DNA from: Galerina marginata | Lineage: Eukaryota > Basidiomycota > Agaricomycetes > Agaricales > Galerinaceae | Direction of reading: 5' to 3' | NCBI GenBank assembly: GCA_023014335.1 | Contig: JAECYW010000023.1 | Span: forward strand, 124,001 to 188,000 | Length of the DNA stretch: 64,000 nucleotides | Part shown: positions 10,124 through 21,166 of the stretch, one piece after another | Layout of the letters: each line of letters begins with the position of its first letter | Position numbering within the stretch: the stretch's first letter is position 1 | The notes under the pieces: generated by a model | What the model was told of the DNA's origin: nothing | The model's input: the letters and a program-made list of their open reading frames with translations, nothing else | Database searches by the model: none | Program-made: the position numbers and the translations under genes

Positions 10124-11226
10124 ATGGCTGGTCCGCAGCAAGAACTTTCAGTGGCGAACTTTGGCTCCGCTGGCAGGCACTCACAGAATCACTTATTAGA
10201 GAGCGACAGCGAAGGCAAGATTTTAACAAGTCCTTCTGCGGCCGTTTTACCACCCCAGCGCCAGCGGCGTATTGAACGCAATATTCCACAGTCTTTCGAT
10301 TCCAGTTTCGAAGGCACACTTCTCCCCCGCACAACATTGGATTCAAGTTTGACTTGGACTCCAGAAATTCTCCATAGGTGCGTTGGTTGGTAAATACATG
10401 GAACCTGGCTAATGAATCTTTTGACCCATAGCGAGCCTAGAGAACCACAACCAGCCAGAACGCATTCGCGAGCGGTCATCATATACCACTACATTTGGGG
10501 CATGCTTTGCATGATATATACCGCGGGGATGTATCGCGTCTATTATGCAAAATTCAGATTGAGAGATAGAGAAGGACGTTCACGGCTGGAGGTCATACAT
10601 GACTCAAGCTATACGCAATGGGCGAAAACTGTCCGGAGGATGTGTGGGATCTGGAGACTAGCGCGCGTTGGGTGCGGTTTGCTGCTTCCGTGAGTGAAAA
10701 AATATTTACATCGTTCTGTCAGGATTAATCCTTCCGACCGAAAGCGTATCAATTGCGTTGCTACAAATCAACGGTGTGATCGATTCTGTGTTCGCTCGGA
10801 CGTGCACGATTGTTACTGCAATTTTTTCTGGGGCGGGTCTTCTCACCAGTGGGGTTTATCTGTTTCACAGGCGGGAGTTAAAGGATGAAATTACAAGACA
10901 GAAATGGGCTCAGGCCTCTCGGCATCCTTCTGAGATGGAGTCGATCGAATTCTGGACATGCCTGGCGCTACCGGTCATTTCTTTGGTCTGGTTCGTCATT
11001 TAGACTTTTGTGCCTTATATGTGCCGTTATATTGACCGATGAAGTTAGGTCGATTTTGTCCTGTGCAATTACCGTGGTTTGTATTGCGTGGACCAAACCC
11101 AATAGTATTGTGCACGAGAAACAAAGCACCTACATAGGCAGCGCGGTGTTTGTCACTGCTTTGAGCCTTACCACACTCGTCCATTTGTACAAGGCCGCAG
11201 GGCTAGTTGTTTGGGATGGGGACTGA
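10124..11226 (+). CDS. Multi-pass membrane protein of unknown function, copy 2
   Basis: Four exons join in phase: 10124-10377, 10432-10689, 10745-10990 and 11049-11226, giving 311 residues. Introns are gtgcgt..atag, gtgagt..aaag and gttcgt..ttag. The first about 100 residues are polar and Ser/Gln/Arg-rich, probably cytosolic. Five hydrophobic segments follow, around IWGMLCMIYTAGMYRVYY, VGCGLLLPVSIALL, IVTAIFSGAGLLTSGVYLF, CLALPVISLVWSILSCAI and AVFVTALSLTTLV, so it is an integral membrane protein. I do not recognise the family. The only relative here is the frameshifted copy at 6683-7835, which agrees in all splice positions and supports the model. The pair looks like a dispersed or local duplication about 3.4 kb apart. 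Confidence 0.7.
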
Positions 11227-14200
11227 ACTCCTGTGGTTAATTAAACAGCAAACGATGGCAGGGGCTAAGGACCTTCACCGTCGATACTAGAGTCGTGGTT
11301 GATATTATATAAACAACTCTTTATATATCCAACGAACTCTGATGCATCTTATATCAATATACCCCGTAGATAGTTTTTATGAGTAGGTAGATTTACGTCC
11401 AGCTGGCTAAAGATACGAGTTCCGTGATTGGTTTAACGCGACCGAGGGAGGCGATTTTACATTTATTTCTTTTGAATACCTAGTTCTCTTTGAGAATCGA
11501 GGAGCAACTTAAGGCGGATGGGATCACGGGCTCACAATTACTTAGCGGGGCGACTGGAGCCACGAATTCCCATTGCCGACTTTCTGGCACCTAAGCCATC
11601 AGGTTAATTATACAGGAATACCCAAGCATGTGCATTGCCACGGTCGGGAAGCCCCACAAGCCTCCCAAAGGGTCTTTCCATACAGTACGACTGCACGCCT
11701 TGTGGTTTTTGACGTAGCAAGCATTTACAATGTTTATTTGTCAATTTCAACCCTCGATTCGCAGCTAGGCAGGGACGGTTTACTGGCCCTAAAATCATCT
11801 GTTTATCTGGGACGTATTGGGGGAAAAGAATGCCAAGAAAAACACGATCCCCACCTGCCGTCCCAAGGAGGCTAATTTAACTCCCTTCTCCGCCCACGAA
11901 TCGGACGACATACTTCGAGGGAACAGGCCAGAAAATATGATTGCTTTATGAATCAAATGGTCCACGAGAGACGGAAAAAATAGTAGGTTATTAAGAAATG
12001 AACCCCCTAAGAGATCAGATGTGTTAGCAACTCTATGTTCGTTCTTGAACTTTATCTTCCTCTATACGGGTGACCCCTTGACCAAGGACCCGGAGTAGGA
12101 AGGAAAGCCGCGGTGTCAGCACCCGAAGAAATAACCACGCTTACGTTAGCTATAGGGTACAGACCCTTCTTTTATTCTCGAAAGCAAAGCGTTGTGCATT
12201 CTTTGCTTCCAGAAACCCTGGCAAAAGCACACGGTCTTTTGCCCGTCGTCTGGCACCCCGAATTGAGATTGCAGCCTGAGTACTTAGATATCCCTCACTT
12301 TATGCTTTATGTGACCTGAGGCATTTCAACGACACTCACATGAAGACCCACGATGCCATCGAACCAAGGTGGGTCCTGGTGAACGTCAGCCAGTGATTGG
12401 GTGATATCCCTCACGATCTTGCGTATTGGTTGAGGGCTCAATCAAATCACCTCCCACAACGATGGACGATCTTAGTACGAGAATAGAGCTCGACAGAAGC
12501 CGTGCGGGAATCAACATGCAAGCTATTTTTGGGTTATACTACGAAGCTCAGACGAAGTCTGATGGGATTTTTCCCAATAAGTTTTCATCTCGCACCGGCT
12601 TTGTTGAGTATAATTTCAGGTTCAGGTCCACTGGCTTTCTTGCTAGTCTCTGGGTCGCTTGTTCCAATTCAAAAATTGATTGGCCTCGCTAACGCAATGC
12701 AGGGATATTTTTAGCGCCGGTTCAATTCTGCTCCATTACAGTACAGAGGCAACCAGGCAGCCTTCTCACCAGTACCCGGTCATTTATTCAGTACTTCGAA
12801 GGGCCTTCTAATCGAAGTATACCAGCGTATTATTATACGCCCCAATCACAAACTATGCTCAGAAGTCCAAGATAAGAAGTCTAAGTGCGCTTCTTAGCGA
12901 TCCCTCGAAGGTGTAATACAGTTTACAGACAGGAAGTAAATTAATCCCCGGATAACGATAGCCGATTCTCTCCCAAATAAATACGAAAATCAACCTTGAC
13001 TGGTGTGAATGTCGTCGGGCAGTGGGGGTTGGTCGACCGATCCAAAAAAATTCCGTCAAGCTCATGGAAGAGATGTCCAATACCGGGTGCCCCAGATATC
13101 GGGTTGAGGGTTATGAACGTCGGTTCTCTTTTTTCCACCTGATTCCGAATTCAGAGGCCGCCAGATTCACTGAACTCTCGTCTTAGTAGTCTCTTCCTTC
13201 TCTATAATCGGTGTACCGCGTTTCGAAGCTCATTCTTCGTCGTAGTCGGTGGCTTAATAATAAGCCTTCTATCTCAGAGAACTGGCGCCAAGCTACTTCC
13301 TCCCAGGAAAAGAACGCCTGACTATTCAAGAGGCTAGGAGTCAAGCCGTAAAACACTCGATTTGAATTGACCTTTAGATCAGAGGTAAATTAATTGATAC
13401 AAAATTATGGTTCCGATCGCGAGCTCTATTCCACTTTTCTTGTTCCCAAAAATTGGTTCCACGGATAGTGCATTATGTCGATTCTTTCAATACCTGCACT
13501 GCCATCCCAGAATCCCATTGAATCTTTTTAATCGGTCATGTCAAGGTCATGTGATCCAACGCGTCAAACGCGTCGCAAGTTTCGAACTCCGAGACCTTCC
13601 TCGATCTCGCTATTTGAGTTCTTCGCTCTCTTACCCTCACCCCATGTCTCACCCGGACGTTTTTCGCACAGCAATTAAATTTTGCAGGCGAGCTAAGCTT
13701 TTCCAGGCTTCAGGAAGGTCGTCTGGCGCAGCATGAGAGCCCTAGTTCCACAGGAAATGCAGATATCGCCAAGATGTCGCATCTCAGAAGATGAGAACCT
13801 TGGCACTGGATTTTCAGGTGATTTTTTCTTTACATTTTATATCTTCCTTGCTGAAATGAGCTTCTTTGAAGGGACGAGGCCTAAATTCCTTTCTGTACGG
13901 CGCCTATTTGCAGGTAGATCACCCACAAACTTGCAATTCCATTGGTTTCAGTGACTATATGCGCTTTTTTTCATTGTATTCAAAGAATTCGTTCTGATAG
14001 ACCAACTTCAAAGGCTTCAGGTGCGTGAAAAGATCGTCCAGTGGGTATCTACTCAATCGCGTTTAGGATTATGCCCCTCATCGTGAACCGGTTCATTTCT
14101 AGATTTAATACTAATACTAAAATAATTCACTAGTCTCAATCGTCTTGAAGCCATGTTCCTTCCGCTTTGGCCATTCCTTACTCGTTTTCGATGAACTCTC

Positions 14201-14721
14201 GATGACATTGAAGTTGATTGAACCAGTGCTGTCCGACAGACGCACCGATTCTACGCAGTGCGCCTGTCATTGGGTAAGTTTATAAATTCTTGTCGGTCGT
14301 CTTCTTCGCCCGTTTCATGTATTTTCTGACCCTTGGCGAACAGCTTCGCTTTATCTTCGACGGACGCATTTTCGAAGGTTTGGCTAGGTTTGGCTGTGCT
14401 GAGGCATTTGCCGATTTGATCGAACCCCGGAATTCGGGTGCCTTTCCAAGGTCTAGACCGGCTTACATTCTGTGGGAAAACAGGGTTGAAACAAAAGTCT
14501 AGACCCCACCAAATTGGTCGGGACGGGGCTAGACTTTTCGGAGGTGGGTGAGAAACGGGCCAACTTGGAGGAGATATCAAGTCTGTGGCTCTCGACCTTT
14601 CGTCCATCCAACCCATTCATTGACTGCCCCGTTTGTTGCAGAATTTCATATCTGCCATCGTGCTGCGTTTGGCCGAACATTTACCCACAAATAAAAGCGG
14701 TTTTACGCGGCGACCCGACTG
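11227..14721. other. Gene-poor 3.5 kb stretch
   Basis: I could not assign a gene here. The longest plus-strand frames (for example 13407-13736) and minus-strand frames show no domain, no biased composition and no phase-keeping splice chain. The last few hundred bases, with pyrimidine-rich tracts from about 14250, are the likely promoter and 5' UTR of SKN7, whose ATG is at 14722. Confidence 0.45.
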
Positions 14722-17700
14722 ATGGACCCGATCCAAAACAATTCGCCGTCAAATTCGAATACCACATCTTCTTCCAACTCCCCGACGAGCAGTTCCCGAC
14801 AGCGACAACTGCAGCACCATATCCAGCAGCAGCGGCTTCTCGTACAGCAGCAGCAACAGCAGTTGTACAGTCTTCTGCCGCAGACTCAATCACAGTCGTA
14901 TTCCCCGCAAAGTCTTCCGCCTATTTCAACCCCTTCCGCGTCTCTCCAACCCCAGTACTTCACTGATTCGCCGACCCAAACCTCTCCACCTAACTCCGCT
15001 TCGGCTACTGGAATCGTATCTAGTGGTTGGCCTTCTCATCATCGCACGTCGAACTCCCGAGACGAGATTCACCCATCTCGGCACCAACAGTACAAGCACG
15101 AGTACCAATTGCAACAGCACCTGGAACAGCAGCAACTCGACCAACAGCAACATTTTAAACGTGAAAGGGACGACGTCATGTCATATAGCAATGACGATAG
15201 AGGCGCTTTCGGTAGCAGTTCAACGGCACCTCAGCCGCCCCCACCTAGAACTGCAGAGGACCCCATGCCTTCGACCAGCGACTTCGTGAAAAAGCTCTAC
15301 AAGTACGTCTTTCGTTGGTCAGAAAAAATCAAACGCTTACGTTCAAACTTTCCTTCTGTTATAGAATGCTCGAGGATCCTACCTTCCAATCTGTTGTTTG
15401 TTGGGGTCCTCTCGGCGACTGTTTTGTGGTTAAGGTATACTACATCCTTTTCATCGGTTATTTTCCTTTCCTGATGAAGCTTTCTTCCGAATATCATTAG
15501 GATATGAACGAGTTCACCAAATCCATTCTACCACGGATGTTTAAACACTCCAATTTTGCATCATTCGTGCGTCAGCTGAACAAATACGACTTCCACAAGG
15601 TGAAGAACACGGACGACAACCAATTCGGGGAACATGTAAGTTCATTTTGCTTTGATTTACTATCGCCTTGTTTTCGTGGAATGCCTTGCTTACATTTGAC
15701 TAATTTTATAGAGCTGGACGTTCCGTCATCCCGATTTCCACGCCGACAGGCGCGACGCCCTCGAAAACATCAAGCGCAAAGTCCCCGCACAGCGCAAACC
15801 ACAGACCATTGGATCCTCCACGTCGAATGCAGTCACAGGCTCGGGAAACGCGTCTTTGTCAACATCACACGCTTCCCAGCCCAATAATATCCTGCCATAT
15901 TCCCTCTCTTCAAACTCCAATTCAACCCAATCGCATCACCTAAATACTCGGTCACCCTCGCCCACGCACTCACGTCTGACGGCAGAAGTCCAGCGCCTGA
16001 AAGATGAGGGCGAGGACCTGAGAGGGCGGATACGGAATTTGGAGCGAAATTATGAGAGCGTATTGGTCGAGATGGTCGGTTTCCAACGGGGCATGGCACA
16101 ACAGGACGGTCTCATGCAAAGCTTGATCGCGTACTTCCTTGGGAGTGAGAGTGGTGAGTAGCTATTCTTCACCGTTTGCCTTGGTGAAGTAGGCTCCTCG
16201 TCGTTGTGAGACGGCGGCCATGGCCTCCTTTTCTCCCTTTTTGTTTTCTCTTTTTCTTGGTCCGCTATCTTGAGTGAGCTTGATTAAGTCAGAGTGCGCT
16301 TCTGGGCTTGGGTGTTTCGATCATTTCTTGTCTTGTATTCGTCTCTTCATTTTGCGCTTCTCGCCTTGTCTTGCATCTCTTTCTCTGTTAAACCTATCTT
16401 TATCATCCTCATCCGCATTGGCGAGTTTGTATCACATAAACTTATCGTACAAAATATGCTAGTGTAGTCCTTTAAACACCGACCCCATTTCTCTTCCTTT
16501 TTTCTCTTGCTAAAATCTTGGCGGGGTCTCGACTTTGGCGTCATCGCGCTACGCCCGAAGTACTATGGTTTTGACGTACCACACACACAGTCCTTTATCC
16601 CTGACCCCGTTCTCATACTCTCCTTCGATTCGGTAGTAATACAAAATCGGTATCACCCAAGCCCGAGCATCTCTGACTGCCTCCCCGTCTCGTCTCACTC
16701 TTACCGATTTCTGCTGAGATTTCTTTCTCTTCTGAGTCCTGTGCCTTTTGTCGCGTCCCAACTGATATACCCCAATAGGGAAACTAAAAGCCTCTTCCGC
16801 TTCTGGAGGTGGATTAAATTCCAATAGCCAAACGCCACAGGCATCGTCGATATCTATGTCCATTGGCCACGATGCTGCCCCGGGATCGACACTTGAGATA
16901 GGAAACAAGGAAATTGGGCAGAGCTCCCAGGCGCACCAGCTGCTGAAGCAGCAAATTCAAGCGCATCTCCAGAATCAGACCCAACACCAGCCGTCGCCTG
17001 CAGCGGCGGCGGCAGCTTTGCAACTGCTTTCTTCGGGATCTGCCCGTGTCAGCCAATCCCAGTCGCAGCGTGATCCCCCGAGCCAACGCCGAGGTCAATC
17101 GCAGAATTCACCTAATATCGTGTCGCCTTCACTTGGGCTTTCGGACCAACAGAACCTTTGTCTTCCTGAGCAGGCGGTGCAGCGGATCCTTGGCACAAAC
17201 GCTAGCAATACTGAGAGTGGTGCTACTTCGACCACGAGCGATCTTGGTCGGGCGACCTTGATGCAGATGAGCGAATTGAGCAGGCGGGCGGTGGCTGGTG
17301 GCTATGGTCCAACGCCCCGTGAAGTTAGCGATGACGATGGCGCAGGAGGAAGAGGGTGGAGCGGGATGTCTACTCAGCAAGGTTCCCAGAGCCGAAGCCT
17401 CCCGCAAAAACTCAGCCGCGCCGACGCCCTTGCTCAAATCCGTGATCTGCACCTTGAGCGGCTGAATCAAGGTGGATGGGCGAACGCCCCTCAGCCGCCT
17501 ATTGGCATTGCTCGGTCATCTGGACTCGATAGTCGGGGTCAGAGCCTCGTTCGAGGTGGGTTTGGCGAGGAGAGGGAGAAACACAAGGAGAGGGAACGGG
17601 CCAGAGAACGGGACCGGGAACGGGAGTTTGAGCAAGATTCTGGCAGGGATGCTATGATGGGGTCCGGCATGGACATGGATTCAGAACGACGAAGCCGGCT

Positions 17701-19317
17701 AGGCGAGGAGGATGAGAGAGGGCGTCGGGTGCCGAGGCGCAGGACGAGTGACGGCTTCACCCTCCTCCGCACTGGCGCAGATATGGATCAAGACCGAGAC
17801 ACCGATTTAGAGTCGTCGCCTGAGGAATACGTTATGCCCTCGCAGCCGCCCCAGCCACAATCTCAGTCCTCGTTGGCAGGGCCGTCGTCTGTTGGCCAGC
17901 AGTCCGTGCAAGGGGGGCAGCAGCCAAGCGCAGCCCCGAGCCCGTGGTCTGCGATGATGACAACACCCCCGAACCTTGGTTTACCCGCTGGAGACTCTGA
18001 AGCGGGTTTGAGCCATGAAGGGCTTCAGGTCTATACCGTTGGACACCTACTGCCAAGGGATGCGTATGTGGAAGATGCCCAAGGGAACTGGAGTTTCGAT
18101 ACCAGTGGTCTCACACCAGGTGGAATTGTTGGAGACCTCGGTCTTGGGGGCGCCGGAGAGGGTTCATCTACAACTGGAAATCAAGGAGAGAGTGCGGAGG
18201 AAGTTGTACGGCCTACACTGCCTAGTGGGCCTTCGCTTTCTTCATCGTCAGGATCGTCTTTTTCAATGGGATCGACGTCAGTATCCTCTGAAGGATCGCA
18301 AAAAATTCGGGTTCGACGTTCTACTTTTGTTCCTGGCTGGGCCGTACCGCCACGTGTGCTTCTAGTCGACGATGATGCAGTTACTAGGAAGCTCAGCAGC
18401 AAGTTTTTGAAGGTTTTCGGGTGCACGACCGACGTTGCTGTCGATGGAGTCAGCGCCGTTAATAAGATGAACTTAGAGAAGTATGATTTGGTGCTTATGG
18501 TACGCTTTTTCCTCGGGTTGTGTGAACGGCAGTCTTACTTCGAGCTCCTGTAGGACATTGTGATGCCAAAGTTAGACGGGGTCTCTGCGACAAATCTTAT
18601 ACGCAAGTTCGACCAGGGAACACCGATCATCTCAATGACGAGCAACTCGCGGCCAAACGAAATTATGACTTATTACTCCTCTGGCATGAACGACATCTTG
18701 CCAAAACCCTTTACAAAGGAGGGCCTGTTAGATATGCTCGAGGTTAGTCATTCACAAAACAGGAGTTTGTTTAGACCGAGCTCAACCTTCTTTATTCACG
18801 ACAGAAACACCTAATGCACCTCAAGCTCTTTCAACAAATGTCTAAAGTTCCGCGTTCTGTAGGCGTGCCCCCACTTTCCGATGCCAATTTTGAACAGGCA
18901 CTGACGACGTCCGCCAACAACCTCCTCGCGTTCCAACAGGGATCTGGCTCTACTTCTCTCACGCCTTCCTTGGGCTCCTTTGCCCCAGATCGCACCATAA
19001 ACTCTGCTTCTCCATTTAACTTCCAGTTCTTCGGCGATGGCTCTGACGACGACGGACGCGTCAACCCTCTAGCCGGGATGGGCCTCACAGACGAGCAGTA
19101 TAGCTTGATCCTGCAGAATATCATGAACAGTGACGGCCTTTTGGGCATGATGGATTCCGTGAACGGTGGTGCAGGGTCTGGATTCGGTTCAGCATCAGAC
19201 CCGACATTGGGCTCACCGACAGCCATCCAGTCGTTTAGGGTAGCCGAGAAGAGACCATTAGAAGACGAGGACGATGAGAGGGATGGAAAAAGGAGTCGGT
19301 TCGAAGTTATTGAATGA
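14722..19317 (+). CDS. skn7: SKN7/PRR1-type response regulator transcription factor
   Basis: Seven exons join in phase: 14722-15302, 15365-15434, 15501-15635, 15712-16153, 16791-18499, 18554-18742 and 18805-19317, giving 1212 residues. Residues 1-180 are Ser/Gln-rich. About 185-285 is an HSF-type DNA-binding domain ([42 protein letters not shown]). About 351-405 is a coiled coil ([16 protein letters not shown]). A long low-complexity linker with an Arg/Glu-rich patch precedes a receiver domain at about 932-1045. That domain has the acidic pocket DDD at 936-938, phospho-acceptor Asp 980 in [10 protein letters not shown], Thr 1008 and Lys 1030. The family receives phosphate from a histidine kinase through a Ypd1-type phosphotransfer protein and controls oxidative, osmotic and cell-wall stress genes in the nucleus. 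It is about twice the length of the yeast protein. The fourth intron is 637 bp. Confidence 0.93.
16154..16790 (+). other. Long SKN7 intron with in-frame early stop
   Basis: The donor gtgagtag follows codon Ser-Gly and the acceptor actaaaag|cc restores phase, opening the receiver-containing exon. At 637 bp it is about ten times longer than the other introns of this gene. Retention would add one residue after Gly and stop at TAG 16159-16161, leaving a protein with the DNA-binding domain and coiled coil but no receiver. The interior is pyrimidine-rich and holds a CACACACACAG stretch near 16579-16590. No coding similarity was seen inside. Confidence 0.7.
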
Positions 19318-19793
19318 ATGATGGAAAGATGAAGCGTCTTATTCCCTGAACACTCCCATTTCCCTCTATCCTTATACTTAGACCAACCTCTTTCGTGGAC
19401 GACCGTCGGACTCCTCAAAGCCAGGCTTGCATGTCTTTATGGTGTCGAGTGAGCAGTCTTGCTCACAACGTCCTACTCCCATGTTTTTTTGCTTTCATGT
19501 TCCCGGTACAACTGTCTTGTTTCATGTTAAACTTTTGCTCGCCAATTTTTATGCTCTCATTTCTTGCGTTGTTGTATATGTATCTACTACTTAGATGTAT
19601 CCTATCACTAAGCTCCAATGTAGCAATCATTGCCCCCTTCATGCTCGGCTGAGAAGCCTCTATTATATGCTGAGCCGGGTCGAACATAATTATTACCAGC
19701 CTTTTGCTTGATTCTGCCATGTGTTTTATGTAAAGGCGCAATATCAAACTTGGTCTATAAATTATGTATATAAATAAAATATAGTCCTATAAA

Positions 19794-20856
19794 CTAGACT
19801 GTCATTCGTCTATTCCAAGTCTTGCGCTGATAGTCTAAAAGAATGGGGATGAAATCGAAGAGTCCGAATTCCGGCCAGAATGTAGAGGAGAATTGCAGTT
19901 GAGTATCCTCACAAGACTGAAAATGCATAAGGATTAACTGAATGCTATTGGCGTGTAGAAGAAACGTACCTGCCAGAGCAAGAAGTCGCTCAAACGTTTT
20001 ACGCCGCTGGTCCTTACGAGGATGTCAGGAGGAGGGCTTCCACCCAATGAAGTCATCAGCTGGTCGTCAATATCTTTTTCGGTTATCACCCTGCAATTGG
20101 GTTCAATGGACATTGGGCTACATGAGTAAGACCAGGACTCACAAATCTTTAAGTCCTTGTGAGACGGCATTTCGAACACACGACTCTACCGCGGACGTCA
20201 TTTCATCCCGAGATGTATAAGGCATACAAAGATTGAAGATGGCACTAATAAAACTATCAGATGACCTGTTCCTTTAAAAGAGATTCGATGAGCTACCGTT
20301 CGTTATGTCGTGTCATACCTTCCGCCTTCCGGACAGCCTTTTGAACCGATTCAGGCAGAAGCTTCGTATTCCCGACGACGTTCAACCGGACGCCGTATTC
20401 ATCTAGAAGATCCCTGTTTCGTGGAATTAAAGGGTTGAAACCAGGCAATATGAGCAATACTTACCCGTGTTCGCACAACTCTACAAGTTTTTCCTCTGCC
20501 AAAGACATTAATGCCGAGACCTCTTCTTCCGAACGTTTGAAGTTCTCAATCGAGAACGCGTACGCAGAGACGCACTTCACGTTTAGCCGGAGACAGACTT
20601 CAAGCATCTGTGAGCAAAATCGTCAGAGTTGGCCATAGTAACGCTTTGGAAGACTCACCCGCCGCAAAGCAATGAACCCGTCGCTGTGACCTTGCTGAAT
20701 AGCTTTGTGGTTCATGCGAGCGTATCGTCGATTGCCATCCATGACAAAAGCCACATGTTTGGGTATCGGTCCCGCCGCTAGTATCCTGAGGATGAAATTC
20801 CGCGCTTTGGAGGTGATTTTGTCCTGCAGCCACGTCCAGCCACGTCGCAGTAACAT
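19794..20856 (-). CDS. rer2: RER2-like cis-prenyltransferase (dehydrodolichyl diphosphate synthase)
   Basis: Six exons join in phase on the minus strand: 20856-20659, 20607-20465, 20413-20297, 20244-20143, 20090-19970 and 19916-19794, giving 267 residues, close to the yeast enzyme. It condenses isopentenyl diphosphate onto farnesyl diphosphate in cis to build the dolichol chain for protein glycosylation at the ER. Visible motifs are [16 protein letters not shown] near residue 30 with the catalytic Asp of [41 protein letters not shown] and [20 protein letters not shown], all conserved in the family. The C-terminus ([13 protein letters not shown] end) lacks the RxG motif that belongs to the partner subunit NUS1, as expected for the catalytic subunit. 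It is convergent with SKN7; the two stops are about 480 bp apart. Confidence 0.93.
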
Positions 20857-21166
20857 TGTTGGAGATCAGTGCCCGTGAGAAAATACTCGACCTATATTAA
20901 TCGGGACAGCGGGCCGAGTACTCAGACTGCCCATGCACCGTAAGCGCTGAGAGCTTGCTTATAGCGTTTCTAAAGCTTCATCCAAGAATGCAGACACAAG
21001 CTCGGCAAGGTTTCTTGGAAGAAAAAATTGCAACATTCAATACGAGTAGATAAGGCGTAAGTAGATAACACAGTACTGAGACGATCCTGATTTGCAGTGA
21101 TTACTTGCATCAGCTTGGAGAAAATTGGGAAGAACCTTGACAGAGAGTTGCAAACGCGGCTCAAGA

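Noticed and set aside
14251..14616. 121-codon minus-strand frame before SKN7
   Set aside because: It lies in the SKN7 promoter and 5' UTR, has Pro/Ser-rich random-looking composition and no relatives or splice partners.
16154..16790. Treating SKN7 as two genes (HSF protein and receiver protein)
   Set aside because: The acceptor at 16790 restores phase exactly, and the HSF, coiled-coil, receiver order is the known SKN7 architecture.
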